Below, piece after piece: positions 1 through 12,461 of a stretch of DNA of 64,000 nucleotides. The first letter of the stretch is position 1, and each line of letters starts with the position of its first letter. The translations under genes were made by a program, and so were the position numbers. The stretch spans positions 186,001 to 250,000 of the forward strand of contig BGZK01000147.1 of assembly GCA_005406025.1 (NCBI GenBank), given 5' to 3'. The notes below the pieces were generated by a model. The model ran no database searches. It saw only the letters and a program-made list of their open reading frames with translations, and was not told the origin of the DNA. The stretch comes from Eumeta japonica. Taxonomy: Eukaryota; Arthropoda; Insecta; Lepidoptera; Psychidae.

Positions 1-528
1 TAAATTCTTTTTTAAATAAATTGACATACTCCATTTTGAGCACAAAATCTATAAAGTTAAGAAATGTATAAAGTTAACTTTCCCTAATATAATAAAAAGC
101 TCTGTGGGATAAAAGAAAACGCGAGAAAAAAAACACACCGATATGAAATATATATTTTTTTAAATCAGCTAGATTATATTCTGATGTAATATGTATAAAA
201 AAAAATATAAGAAATTATGTCGCATAAAATTTATCCGTTAATTACGAAACCCACTTTAAAATTCTCGAATGATATTTAGATAAGTAAAATAATTAATTGA
301 ATAAAGATACACTTAATTGACTGGTCAACAAAAAAAAATTGTTAGTTTCCTGTGATTTTTTTTTGTTTCTATCTCACATGGACGCGTATTTTTTAAATAT
401 GGTAATATTTTTTTTCTCTAATGGTTTTTATTTTGAGTTACAGCTAACTACCCTTATTTACTATTTTTATTTGGATTTGAGTTTTTTATTCGACAAAGAA
501 ATAAATATATTTTGTTGTTGTTTTCGAT
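1..528. other. AT-rich sequence with no recognised gene
   Basis: Very AT-rich, with poly-T and poly-A tracts and short frames only. It may be the 5' flank or untranslated part of the decayed element that starts at 529. No terminal repeat or target duplication could be recognised. Confidence 0.5.
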
Positions 529-2160
529 ATGGCTTCTTCAAGAAGATGTTGTGTGCTTAATCCCGATTGTTTTTATCATATTTATGGTGAATATGTATTT
601 GCAAAATATCGAAAACCTATAACGGACTTTGTAAAAACTGCGTATCATCAATACTTTAAATTGTGTAATCAGGACAAGCCATGGGTTTGTCTTATTGTAT
701 GCCAGAAATGTGTGGTACGTCTACGGTTATGGTCCAGTGGAAAGAGAGTCATGTTCGTAACACCAATGATATGGCGAGAACCTCGAAACCATCATGACGA
801 TTGCTACTTCTGCGTTGTGAAAATAAAAGGAATTAACCCTGGAAATCAGATCATATCCCAATTTATCTCCTGCTCAACGTCCTCAATTAAAATCACGAGA
901 GGTACAATCCAGCACATCTAAATCTTGTGATGATCCAAAGCCCTGTAAACCCGAACGAAATACATCAAGTGAAGACCCTGATTCAGACTACAAATTTAGC
1001 CAAGAACCTCAACCATTTAATCAGACAGAACTTAATGAATTAGTAAGTGATCTAAACTCACCGAAAGAAGCTTCTGAAATTTTAGCATCCCGTATAAAAG
1101 AAAAAAAAAATACTTATTCCAGAAACCAACATTATATCTTATCGTATCCGAGAAAAAAATCTGTTACCGTATTTTTCTCAAGAGAAGGATTTAGTTTTTT
1201 ATAACGATGTTGGCGGTATTTTGCAACAGATGGGATTAAAAATGTACCAACCTAGTGATTAGCGTCTTTTCATAGATAGCAGCAAAAGAAGCATGTTTTG
1301 CTTCATAATGGTAATAAGTATGAATATATACCTATTGCACATTCGGTGACTTTAATTATATATAATAACAAAAAAGAAGAATACGCAAATGTTTCTAAGG
1401 TTATGGAAAAAATTAAGCATCAAGATCACAAATAAGGTCATATGTGTTTATCTGAAAATGGTTAACTTTCTTTTAGGACAACAAGGGGGATACACGAAAT
1501 TCCCTTGTTTCATGTGTCTCTGGGAAAGTCATTATAAACAACACCATTGGTCACAAAAAGTTTGGCCAGTGCGGGAAGAGCTAAAAGTTGGTACCAAAAG
1601 TATTATAAACACGCCTTTAGTTAGCCGAGACCACATCATAGTTCCACCATTTCATATTAAACTCGGCATAATGAAACAGTTTTCAAAGGTGCTTGGCAAA
1701 AGTTGCGAATGTTTCAATATTCTTTCACGCAAGTTTCCATGATTAAGTACGGAAAAATTGAAAGCTGATATTTTTGATGGGCCACAAATTAGACAACTCA
1801 TGAAAACTCCTTATTTTGTCAAATCAATGACTGAAGTCGAATTCAAAGCTTGGAATCCATTTGTTTTGATTACGAGTGATTTCCTTGGCAAAAAAAGAAA
1901 TCTGACGACGACGTTGAGCTGGTTGAGTCCATACTATCGAACTTGCAAGATCTAGGGTGCAACATAATAAAAATACACTTTCTGCACTCGCATTTAGACC
2001 AATTTCCACAAAATTTGGGTGATTTTAGTGAGGAGCAGGGGGAAAAACTCCATCAGGATCTTCGGACAGTGGTAGAATGTTATCAGGGAAGGTAGGACTC
2101 ACATATGATGGCAGGCTACTGCTGGAGTTTGCAACGAGATCTATCCAAAACTATCATACA
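529..2160 (+). pseudogene. Decayed multi-copy arthropod element gene with N-terminal Cys motifs (copy 1)
   Basis: From memory, this matches a protein that is highly repeated in arthropod genomes and normally starts close to MASS-KCCVLNPD. Here the frame opens with MASSRRCCVLNPDCFYHIYG, then IVCQKC and HHDDCYFC, which are paired cysteines suggesting zinc binding. Homology continues downstream in shifted frames: a polar linker (about 860-1080), LLPYFSQEKDLVFYNDVGG (about 1160-1215), then from 1420 VYLKMVNFLLGQQGGYTKFP, HHWSQKVWPVREE, IIVPPFHIKLGIMKQF and IFDGPQIRQLMKTP, ending near HSHLDQFPQNLGDFSEEQGE and MMAGYCWSLQRDL (about 2150). At least five frame breaks or stops make it non-functional. 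The family consensus has FCYICGEY where this copy reads FYHIYGEY, so two cysteines have been lost. The biochemical function of the family is unknown to me. Confidence 0.75.
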
Positions 2161-3415
2161 ATTCTTCGTTTTTTTGTTTTTTTGTAAAAAATAAGCTAAA
2201 ACATAAAACATGAAAAATAGGAAATTTTTGCTCTTTGCACTTACGTAAATCCTTGAAGAGTTGTTTTGAAAAAAAAACGCCATCAGCGACAACAATGGTC
2301 AAAATTAAAATATCACTTTCAACATATCTAAATGTGAACACTTGTTAATCTATGACAACCAAAGCGGTAGCTCATTGATTGCAAAGCATATTAACTCACA
2401 AATGACGTCTTTGCATAATTAGTTAAGAATTCGGCAAGTTCATTTATCTAATGATATTGACTATCAATCTATAATCACTATGAACTCATCGCAGTGAAAA
2501 AAAATCGGCATCTGTTTCCAATGTATTTCTCTAATTTTTTTTTTATGCATTACTAATTCAGGTTCAATTTATCTAATTTTTAGACTACAGGATATATCCT
2601 ATGATTGTTTTCTATTTTATGCTTCAGCCTTTAAGCCTTCCGCTGCATAGCATAGAAGCATTTCAAGGCCCAACTTTATGTGAATGTGCAAAAGCCCTTT
2701 TGTAATAAAATCATTTCTAATCAAACCATTTTAAGATTTAAAAGTGTTAGTTATTGAGTGGTCAAGAGTATTACTTAAATGTAGTAATCTGGAAACCTAA
2801 TCGTGGACGAATTGACAAAGAGTTTGTAACCAATTCAAATTAAACCACGAGATCGGTCCCAGACATTGTCACCGCATTGGTGACGGTCGGGCCAGCCCGG
2901 CCGGCTTGGCCATACGAACGTTCATGCCTCACAATCTAATATAAAAAAAAGGCGGTCAATTGCCTGTCGGGTTCAGCCAAGGAAAGACTACAATATACCT
3001 AGCAATAGACACCAACTCCAAAAATAACAATAATTGTAACTACATTATATTATCGTAATAATTTGATTGACTTATAAGTAGTTTAATATTTTTCATTTCA
3101 TTTTACTTAGAAAAACTCTAAAAATATTTTGATAAATAATTGTTTGTTATTCATAGGTATGTGTTGAGTTAAATTTGAATTGGATAGGTACATATCTATC
3201 TTCTTGCGTGGTAAACACATAGATCGTACCTACTACCTACATATTGATAAGTAGAAAAAGTAAGTTGATTATTAACTTGTAGAAGAAATAGCAATTATTT
3301 TTTTAATTTTTAATGCATATTAATTTGTTTTGGAATAGTTTTTGTTTTGAAGTCGGTTTTTTTTGTTAAAATTTTTATTTTGATTGCACACATTTAGAAG
3401 TTCGATATTTTCACT
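2161..3415. other. Intergenic AT-rich DNA with one GC-rich islet
   Basis: Mostly AT-rich with no recognisable coding. The stretch 2845-2930 is unusually GC-rich and contains GTCACCGCATTGGTGAC, a small hairpin, followed by overlapping GGCC-rich palindromes. Its role is not apparent. Confidence 0.4.
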
Positions 3416-3576
3416 GCTCCAAGAGATTATAGAACTGCGTAGTTAGTATTAGTTTCAACTTGATACCTCTAGGCATTTCTGATAAAAAGGGCATTAAGAA
3501 ACGGACAGACAGACGGACAAGAAAGTGATCCTAAATGAATGCATTATTTTTTTCTTTCGAGGTACGGAACTCTAAA
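3416..3576 (+). repeat. SINE/LINE-like 3' tail
   Basis: The order 'GGGCATTAAGAAACGGACAG', a GACAGACGGACAA run, 'AAGTGATCCTAAATGAATGC' and 'GGTACGGAACTCTAAAAA' matches the 3' end of widespread lepidopteran short retroelements, which end in a GGTACGGAACCCTA box. Degenerate; no poly-A tail or target duplication identified. Confidence 0.55.
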
Positions 3577-6140
3577 AATACGGGAGTATATGTCTCAGCG
3601 GGGGATTGATAAAAACTCGATAAAACAAAGGTTTCAATCGCCCATTTCCATCGGTTTTAATACATAGCTTATACCCCTTAAGAGCTAAGTTGAATCAACG
3701 ACGAAAGAAGGACACGGAAAATAACTGCATCTCGCTCTATTGCTCGCTGAGCCAAGTTCTCGAGACAATAGGATGGAAACCATTATTACATATTATTTGT
3801 CTTCCGGCATTCGTGCATGCGTCTGTATATGGAAAAATTTCATTTGCATGTATCACGTCGCACAAGGACGGGCTCGACCCGCGGCGGTCGTCCGTTACAA
3901 TCCGACATTAGGCGCCCGCAATGGAAGGGTAACGCCATTAGGTACCTGGCGCGAGTACTGTTAGAGTTTACATCGCGGCCGCGAAAGCGAACGTAGGTCG
4001 TGTGGGAAGTGATTCGGGGTCAAACGATCATACCTACTACTGTTTTTAACGTTCTGTACACTCATGTCTGTTTCCAGGAGTCGTTCGGGTCCGTTTAAAC
4101 CTTTTTTAATCTCGAACCACGATAAGATACGACTGATAAAACGCCGCAAATTAGGGATCTCGTATGATTTACACACTATTCTTATTTCTATTGTTTGTTA
4201 TCTCATTCTCCCGTGTCTTTGAATGGTCTCCGTCAAGAGTTATTATATGGAGATACGTATAAGAAAATTAGCTGATCATCTATCGTAGACGAAATAACCG
4301 CCATAAAGCCGAATTCCGAAAACTCCTAAATCGATGACAGTCAGCGCCATATTTGCTAGAGGTCTCACTGTGATCGTCGACCCGTCTGCCCTGCATAGCG
4401 ATTAAGACACTTTTCTATGGATTCGGGTCAAGTGTATAGTGATGTATTGCTTAACGATAAACAAGTTATGTATATTAGAGAAATACGTATGTTTCGCAAA
4501 ACTTGCATAAAAAGGGAGTTTATGAAAAAAATATATTAATGATTCTATATGTAACAGGTTTAATAAAAAAAATAATGATATAAGAGATAAAAAACAAGTT
4601 CTGGCGGTTGAACTGGTAATACTAATAATCTATTGACAAGTAACCATATTATAATTCATGACGGACGTCATCAGATCAACTAAATAAAATGATTCAATGC
4701 CTAGTCTTTTATTTAGTCATATTAAGAATTTAATGGTATGAAATTTGAGTGCTTTTTTTTCGTTTTATTACATGATAGATTCAATTAAGTTCGAGACCGT
4801 GTCCTGCCCGACTTTCTGCAGAAAATTAAGAGTGAATTACCACTTTCTGTTAATAAATTCATGTATAAAAGCACCCAGTACGTGACTGACATCTCAAATA
4901 AACATAAGAAACCAAAATATCTTCATATATGTCAAAATATCTTGATATATGTTAAAATTAAAAATAAAAATATGGAAAGAAAATCCATTACAATAATAAA
5001 TAAATTTGTATATAGAATAAGTTTTGCAATTTTCCTATTATTGCTATTGGAAACGTCCACTTCCCAAGAAACATAATTATTTACATGTTCATTTTTCACT
5101 TATCGGATACCACATGAAGAATTTAAATGATAAAGTATTTATCTAGAAAATTATGGAATATCAGTATCCGTGTTGTTGATAGTCCTTTTCGCATGTCAAC
5201 TGCCCATCCATCATTAGGTAATCAGCCATAATTTGTTCCGCCAGTAAGATAATTCCCCACAACTAAAATACTATATGTTTTTCATTGCAAGTTAATTATG
5301 GATGTACATGTATTTTTTATTGCGCATCGTATATGTGTAAATACGTCATAAATATATTATATTATAAATGTCACATGTTAATAATATTAGTACAGTTTTT
5401 TTTTTAGTAAGTGTGTGTATAAATTATTAGCCGTAAGGAATATAAAAATACCGATTGAGGAAAAACAGCACATTTGAGAGATCTGTGAAATTCTAAATTG
5501 AATAAAATTGTTCTAAATGCTTAAATGGTTCAAAGAATTGCTTTTAAATCATTTCAAAGCTTAATATTGAAATCTTCCACAGTGGTGTATAGAAGTTTAC
5601 TAACACAAACTCGTATTTCAAAAACTGCTACTTTTTCGGAAAAACGAAAAACTTTTTATAATGAACTTTTAACTCTTTTTAAACATTTTTTTTAATCTCA
5701 TAAATATTTAATCGTTTGACAAATCTTAAAAACAAATACACTATTAGAAACATTTCATTATTATTTTTTCTCTTGTTTTTAAAGATACGTATTTGTTGTA
5801 TAGAAAAAACCTAATATAAGTGATTGCATAATATAATTCTTAAATAAGAATGTACAAATGAATAAATTTTCGAAACTATTTTATTTTGAAACTAGATTAA
5901 CTTTACAATCATTCTCAACCAAATAAAAATATCATTAATTATTATTGAACTTTTTAATAATATTAATCGTTAATTACTACAATATAGCACTTTCTTCGCA
6001 AATTTTAACGAGAGATAAACCATTTTTCTTAATTTTAGTACTAGTATCAATATTGCGTAGTTTCAATATTATTGAAAATTATATTCAATTATATTTATAT
6101 ATTCAATATTGTAGTATATTCTCGGAGAAATTATTGTGTA
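3577..6140. other. Intergenic DNA with GC-rich islet 3835-4060
   Basis: No protein homology recognised. About 3835-4060 and 4300-4440 are more GC- and CpG-rich than the surroundings, and several short frames overlap on both strands, as expected for CpG-rich DNA without coding. An untranslated exon or promoter is possible but no clear splice pair was found. The rest is AT-rich. Confidence 0.35.
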
Positions 6141-6144
6141 CATA

Positions 6145-6310
6145 TACACGAACGTGCAGAAGCGTGACGTCACGTTGCTTTTGCTCTGATGCGAAATGAC
6201 ACGGTGCTCGACGGCACACGGGCTCGACTTTCACTATTGTTAACTCGATCGAGTACACATCGAACCAGCTTCGACTCTCCCCTCGAGAACGGATTGACCC
6301 GGTTCAAATT
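6145..6310. promoter_or_regulatory. GC-rich islet with CRE-type palindrome
   Basis: In an AT-rich landscape this stretch is CpG-rich and contains the perfect 12-bp palindrome CGTGACGTCACG at 6163-6174, which includes the full CREB/ATF-type site TGACGTCA. Several TCGA-rich motifs follow. It could be an enhancer or promoter. No gene start is assignable next to it, so the role is inferred from motif content only. Confidence 0.35.
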
Positions 6311-7259
6311 GTTGCTGTTTATCATTTACCCACGATTTCTTTCCGGGAAATCGGGATAAATAAGAAATATTGTCACCGGATACGATTTTTTTTTCTTCTC
6401 AACTCTATAGAGCACAATTTTAGAATTGGAAACTGCTTGAATTTTGCTTATTAAAAACTCAATGTTGCAAATCTCTTTTATACATTTTTGTTCATATCTC
6501 TGGTATTACTGTGACATCGAATTCTATTAACCTTACCGCATTAAAATACAAACAAAATTTTAATTGTTAAAATGAACACGTAATTTTTTCTACATTTCAA
6601 AGTCTAAGACTTTTTTAACTTATGAACACAGAAAGCTTTTTTTAACGAAATTGTCAAATATGACCTTAGTATAATATAAAAACCGTAATGGGGCCGTGTC
6701 TAAATTAGAAACGTTTTTGAAAAACTAACTCGAATCGGATGATTTGGAAGGGACTGCACTCAAAATAATGAACTTTAGAATTTTGTCCGGCTGTTTGTCT
6801 ATGACAACATGGATTCACAGAAAAACAACTGAATAGATTTTCTTGGCGTTTTCCCCGATCTGGTAGCTTGGAGAGCGATTTAAAATCTGATCAACGTTTT
6901 CTTTGCTTGAGTAAGATAAATATTACCGCAGATTCGTTATCTCCGTAGTCCATACAAAGTCGCAGGCCAAAGTTAGTAACAAATAAACATACAGTGCAAA
7001 TATATCACGAATAACTAGCCATATTCGATTCACTCAAAGACAAAACTGCATTCGTCATAATGCAAGGATTTGACAGTAATGTATGCGGGTCAGAGTGCTT
7101 CTAGACCTCGCCTTCAAATTAACAGGTAAAACGTATATAATCGCTAATGAAAAATTTAAACGGCGTAATTTCTCTATTTCAAATAAATCATCATGAAAAT
7201 TTCCACGATAGTCCTTATTTTGTATACTAATATTTGTCGTGTGAATAGAATTTTCTTAA
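6311..7259. other. Intergenic AT-rich DNA, some repeat-like text
   Basis: No gene. The part 6775-6960, with a TTTGTCCGGCTGTTTGTC stretch, resembles the opening of dispersed lepidopteran repeats but is too degenerate to classify. Confidence 0.35.
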
Positions 7260-7720
7260 TTCTAAGTTTCCGTTCCTCAAAAGCAAATAACGATAGTCTT
7301 ATGTCTAGGAGCCTTTGTTGATGTCTCTATGTTTCGTGTCTGCCTGTCCATCTGACGGGAGCTTATTTCTCAGAAACGGATAGAGATCTCCGGTTGAAAT
7401 TAACAACAAATGCTTCAATCTTTGGTTTCTTGGAAATGTAAAAAAAATCCTCTTTGAAAACAACGAAATGAAAAGATATGGCCATTATATCACATATTAT
7501 ATCAGATATTTGCAAATTCAATCTTTAAAACTTAGAGAATCCTTCCCGTGGGCTTAGAATTATGAAAATTGGCAAAAGCCAATTCTCATAGCACGAGAGA
7601 AGGAAAAACTCGAAAAATCTGTAGTTACATCACATTACATATTTTTTACGGTTACAAACCAACATTTTCAGTTAAAATATCGTTTTTGATTTAGACAGAC
7701 GACATTTTTCTCCCGTCCTT
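7260..7720 (+). repeat. Dispersed lepidopteran repeat, degenerate
   Basis: Contains an ordered series of short motifs I associate with a common lepidopteran interspersed repeat: 'GTGTCTGCCTGTCCATCTGA', 'GGGAGCTTATTTCTCAGAAA', 'CTTCCCGTGGGCTTAGAA', 'CATAGCACGAGAGAAGG' and 'GTAGTTACATCACATTACAT'. Class (LINE tail or SINE) is uncertain and there is no coding. Confidence 0.5.
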
Positions 7721-8634
7721 CTCCCTTACTATGAAATTTCTCTACATATTACGAAAATTAAATATTTTCAAAAATTCGATGATTTCTTTTTTATAAAAAA
7801 AATCCAATAGAACAACATTATTAGAATTCCCGGGACCGACACTATCAGCATTAGTATTGAAAACGAGCAAAAATGTCGAGACTCTTGACACATTTAAATA
7901 TCTAGGTACATAATTAATATTGTACTGAGCCCTCAACCCGCGACTCATTATGTTGTCCGGTTTGTTTTATTATGATAATATTAAATAATATTAATTATTT
8001 TATACTTTACCTTAAACCTATAAACCTTTAACAATAAAAAATATTGGAATAGGTTTATTATTTTATTTCTTTCAAGTGAATTTAAATATCCAAAAAGTTT
8101 CTCATGGACTGTCTATTTTGTCATACCATAATATATTTACGAAGAAATGTATTTCATTTTTCATGTTTCTTGCTCTGAAGAGTTCACGAGGAAGAAAAAA
8201 AATGTATCAATAACATGTTAAGTATCTATCGGCAGGTAAGCGGAGTTGCCCACAAAGCTAAATAAATTTGTACGAAATTGAAGTACTATGCATGTACTGT
8301 GGACTTAAAAATTAAGAGGACAGGGTCTTGTTGAGCAACAGTTGACGGCGGACTACATGTATTATTATGTCGGAATAGACGTAGGACGACCATGTGAGTA
8401 TAATATTACCCAGCTTCTTTGATAAAATATAATATTACAATAAATTCTTGGATAACTATCGCCGCTTTTTAACATTTAGTGCGTTAACAATATTAAGTAA
8501 ATATTTGACATGGCCTTATCACATAAACGGAGAGAGATTAGTAGCCCAAAATTAAATGACAGTCGGTATGTAAGTCAGCTCTGCATGTGGTGAATTTGTG
8601 TTTATGACTCGAATACTTATAACGAGCTGACTTA
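7721..8634. other. Intergenic AT-rich DNA without recognised features
   Basis: Only short chance frames in AT-rich sequence. Nothing supports a gene. Confidence 0.4.
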
Positions 8635-8807
8635 CAGTACAACGCACGAAACTCTGCCGCTGTGAAGTTCGTCACGAAAGCGTCGCAATTGCGAAAAATA
8701 GGAACGCGACGGAGGAGAAGGAAGGGTCGGGGAGCGTAATATCTGCATATATATATAAGTATATCAGTCGCAACCAATTTAGATCGACAGTTTCGTGCGT
8801 TGTATTG
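8635..8807. mobile_element. Foldback MITE, copy A
   Basis: Left end starts CAGTACAACGCACGAAACTC and the right end, read in reverse complement, starts CAATACAACGCACGAAACTG, giving inverted termini of about 28 bp around a 120-bp centre. The same termini occur at 17493, 40261 and 54326, so this is a four-copy family in the window. Its internal half (GTCACGAAAGCGTCGCAATT) is the reverse complement of the right half of copy B. No transposase is encoded. Confidence 0.8.
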
Positions 8808-9094
8808 CGCCTTGCGAGGCGTCTATTATTGCTTAGCAATATATACTCTGTCCGCCTAGTTTTTACGTCCACGGTTAAATTACGTGGAACTATGTGCGTG
8901 CGAGTCCGGCTTGCACTTGACCGTTTTTTTTATCTTATGATAACATATGTCATTAGATAAAAATAGTAATTTATGGTGTGAAACAAACACTACGTTCCCA
9001 TTTCGGACTGCGTGTGTGTTTTCGTTTTGAATAGATACTTAATCGAAAACATATAATTTTCGATGACACATTTCCAACAGTACCCCTAATATTG
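8808..9094. other. Short intergenic stretch, no gene
   Basis: Sequence between MITE copy A and the Helitron-like element; no coding or structural signal recognised. Confidence 0.4.
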
Positions 9095-9730
9095 ATTACA
9101 AATGTGAAAGTTTGAATGTTTGTTACTCAATCATACTGTAACGGCCGAAGACAATTAGCTCAAATTTTTGCATTTAAATAGCGTACATATGCAGAAATAA
9201 CATATTGGTTATAATTAACAAAGGTACTAACATTTGCTGGCGGTTTCGCTTGCGTGATCCTAAAAGGAATTCTTCACTTACGCCGATTAGTTATTGGCAA
9301 CAATAATTTTCAAAAGAGTTTAAAGTTCAATATCGGTTACGAATTGGAATCGTGAGCGGGACGAGGCGAGAATCAGGACCGAGAACGGAAGTGACATCGT
9401 TTTATAACATAAAATCAGTGGGGCTAAGTGCGTTTCCAGAGTAAGGATCTGGTACGTAATCGAGAACACGATGGAGATTGGGATCATAGTTGATAACGTT
9501 ATCGATCGATATAAAAGATGAAACAATTCGTTGTATGCGCACACAGGCGGAGCCGCTAGCGTTTTTGTCGATTTATATCGGGACCAGAATTGAAATCAAA
9601 ACCGGACCCAGGACTCAAATCGGAAAAAAAAACAAAATTATGATTCGGGTTGACAGCGCGATGAGTCGACATAAAAGATGAAAGCGTTCATTTGATGCCC
9701 ATACGAGCGAAGCTGTGGGCAAAAGCTAGT
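9095..9730 (+). mobile_element. Non-autonomous Helitron-like element
   Basis: Begins with the common lepidopteran opening GTGAAAGTTTGAATGTTTGT, continues into a purine-rich region made of repeated GAATCG/GGATCG/GAACG words, and contains two copies of a module beginning GATCGATATAAAAGATGAAA or a close variant (about 9500 and 9664). It ends GCTGTGGGCAAAAGCTAGT at 9730. The terminal CTAG preceded by a short GC-rich stem is the usual Helitron 3' end. No Rep/helicase coding is present. Confidence 0.65.
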
Positions 9731-10670
9731 GACTATATAAATTGCGATTATATTTAATCTATGAATGTGATTCAACGATATCTTCACAAACGTTTTACAA
9801 TGTTTCTTTAACATCTTTATGTGAAGGTAATTATTTTGCGATTAATACAATCTTGATCAATATAATTGTCGCGAAATGACCTTAAGTAATTAAATAAATA
9901 ATCGTAAATTATTATATAGATAGGGCCGTTCTTACAGAATATCCTGCCTATAAATTTATGGATTTTGGGTACGAAGTTGAAATAATTTTTTTTTAATTTT
10001 TTATTATTACGTTTTACATTACGTATAAGTATACAATTTAATTTCATATTTTATGAACCTATAAGAATATTAATATTGTATTTTTTTAAATCGGGATAAA
10101 AACAATCTGTCACACCAAATATGTTACTTAAAATATATTGAATATCTGAAAATTGTGAATATGTAATTAAATTTTAGTTCCGAAACTTTAATAATAACGA
10201 AAGTGATTGTAAACAAACGCTTATAAAAAAATGTATAAAAATAATTAAATGTCCTAATAATTGAGGATAAATCAAAATCATGGATATAACTGGCTCATTG
10301 ATTTACAGGGTTGTTTCTTTCTGTAATAGTTTTATATTTAATAATAATTTTAAGTAATTAACTTTAAAAGAGGTTACCCTCAAGTTTGTTGTTCGATCTT
10401 TTTAAGGGAATATTGTCTTCATTTTAAAGCGGTACATTTTTAAAATAGTGAGAGAAATTTAAAATGTTATATTGCAATCTACAAAATGAAGACATTTTGA
10501 ATTCAAATTAATCGTGTCATTTTTTTATTCGTAAAATTGTAATGAATTATCTTTTATAATAGAAATCTTACCTTAAAGGTAGATGTTTTTCTATTAACAC
10601 TCGACGCACAATTTTTGAGGAATTATTTCGCGCCTAAAAATTGCAATATTTTTTAACTGTCAACACACGC
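9731..10670. other. AT-rich intergenic DNA
   Basis: Strongly AT-rich and without protein or RNA gene signals. Confidence 0.4.
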
Positions 10671-10679
10671 AACGACGAC

Positions 10680-10955
10680 TGACTGTAATGAGCGACTGTC
10701 GTTGCCGCCGGCCGGTGTTTTAGCCGGCCTCGGTGCCGCAATTGTGGGAGCGCGAAAGACCGCGTACCTCCCACCACAGGAGCGCGGGAGTTCTGAGCCG
10801 CAAGAAAGTCGCTTAATTGGTATCTAATCGCCGCGAGATCTGGCGGCTATGTTATTATCTGTCAGAAAAGGTCGGCAACACATTCGCGTATTAACCCATT
10901 GTTTGGGATTGAAAAAAAATCAGTCAAGAGCGACGCACACATTGAAGGGCCCATT
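10680..10955 (+). promoter_or_regulatory. CpG-rich islet with a possible untranslated first exon ending at 10955
   Basis: A CpG-rich block starts with the GGCCGG-rich palindromic segment near 10710. It is followed at 10921 by CAGTC in a TCAGTC context (arthropod initiator-like) and a good donor, CCATT|GTAAGT, at 10955/10956. Together these suggest a plus-strand promoter with a short non-coding first exon. This is inference: no downstream coding exon is visible. Confidence 0.3.
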
Positions 10956-12094
10956 GTAAGTATTCCATTGATATTCTGTACAGTTTTATTTTATACTTTA
11001 TTTGTTAGTTTATTCAAAATTCAAATAAATAATTAACGCTGTTATATGTAAAGTTTACAACGATTTCATTTATGAATGTTATTGAACATTTCCTTTGTTA
11101 ATATCAATTATCGACGCGCGCTGTGGAAAATGAGCCTGCCCCTACGTTTCTACGATCCTGAGGCACTCGTAACCCGCGGTGGTACGCGAGCTTTACCAAA
11201 ACATCAGTCTGTATGTTAAAGGTCGTCCCAACGCTACGATGACCAGTTCGTGGTCTCCAATCTTTCTTCTGCATCGGTTATCGGTTCTACCTGTAGTTCT
11301 ATAAGCGATTTGGCCTACTGCCCGTCTTATTGATTTTGTGAGCGTTGTAGATTATTTTGGTTTCAATTATTTGATTTACATTGGACTACGTCTGACATCA
11401 GTGTATCATCACTGGCAACATATATTGTCCAAAGACTTTAATTTACAAAATTTTTTTTCCGTTGTACACTTTTGCAGAAGGTTAAAATGAATTTGTCAAG
11501 GTCTCAGATATTGAAGGTGAATAAAAAGATTTTGTAGATCGAACTCCTTCTAACTTACTTTTTAGGTTCAAGCAATGAGTAATGTTCTATTGCAGTTTTA
11601 TTTTCTTTAATGAAAACAACATCACAACACTTTTGTTTTACACTTCAGCCATTTTATTTTTCAAATATGGCGAAATTAAATAACTCATGGAGAACGACAA
11701 ATATTTATAAATACTTTCCTCTTGTTCAGTTGTAATTTTTTCCTCATCTGATGCCATATTATTTTTCCATTCTCTGACTATCAACCTCGCAAACCCTATC
11801 ATATCCTCAATTTACTTATTATTCAAATTTAATCAAAGATTTCTTGCTGGTCTGTTGATGTATATAACTGCCGATGAAAGTTCTGATCTTATCCGCAATC
11901 TTTGAAATCCTAAAAAAGAACTAAACGCCGCAGTGTTGTTGACTGACATATCATTTAATATTAGATCGGAGAAAAAGGTTTTTCGTATCTCATATAAAAA
12001 TTCAAAATGATTTTGCATCATATTTTATTTGCATTTAATTATAATATATTAATATGTGTAAATAAATAATTATAATATATTTATATATATTCAA
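10956..12094. other. Intergenic DNA; possible unclassified decayed coding at 11110-11345 and 11650-12020
   Basis: 11110-11345 is more GC-rich than its surroundings and could be a decayed retroelement fragment on the minus strand, but the match is weak. The minus frame 11833-12021 (62 residues, containing NDMSVNNTAAFSSFLGFQ) has a transposase-like feel without a family I can name. The rest is AT-rich. Confidence 0.35.
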
Positions 12095-12461
12095 TAGAGA
12101 ATCGCAAATGTGTACACGATTCATTAGATTTCTTCTATATCCAGCTTTTTTTCAAATGGGTTAAAACTGTTTTGTGGTCGATTCCCAACTTAGAGTTGTG
12201 TCGTAAGAACTAATATGCCGATCTTGTTCTACTTTTTTCAAAATGGCATCGACTTTATTCGTAACAGGTCAACCACAGCGAGATTCACTTTAACATCAAA
12301 ATTACCGAATTGAAAACGCTTGAACTAGTTTTGTGCTCTTTTTATCCGCACTGCATTAAGTTTATAAACGTCAGATTTTTCTTTCACGGCGTCTGTCACA
12401 TTTTTCCTTTTTTGTAACAAAACTTCTAAATGTATCGAATTCTTACGTTAGATTCACTCAT
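12095..12461 (-). pseudogene. Mariner transposase remnant, N-terminal part
   Basis: The reverse strand starts at an ATG ending at 12461 with MSESNVRIRYI, then a stop, then KFCYKKGKNVTDA, VRIKRAQN, stop, FKRFQFGNFDVK. After a frame change it reads VDAILKKVEQDRHISSYD and finally KKAGY and LMNRVHICDSLL. These are the N-terminal helix-turn-helix segments of irritans-type mariner transposases, which are about 340-350 residues long. Stops and shifts disable it, and the catalytic DD34D part is missing beyond about 12095. No terminal inverted repeats were located. Confidence 0.8.

Noticed and set aside
3690..4176. Three overlapping frames of 71-74 codons on both strands
   Set aside because: The CpG-rich composition lowers stop frequency in all frames. 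No splice-consistent structure or homology supports any of them.
11833..12021. Minus-strand 62-codon frame next to the mariner remnant
   Set aside because: It does not resemble the missing C-terminal mariner catalytic segment and matches no family I can name.
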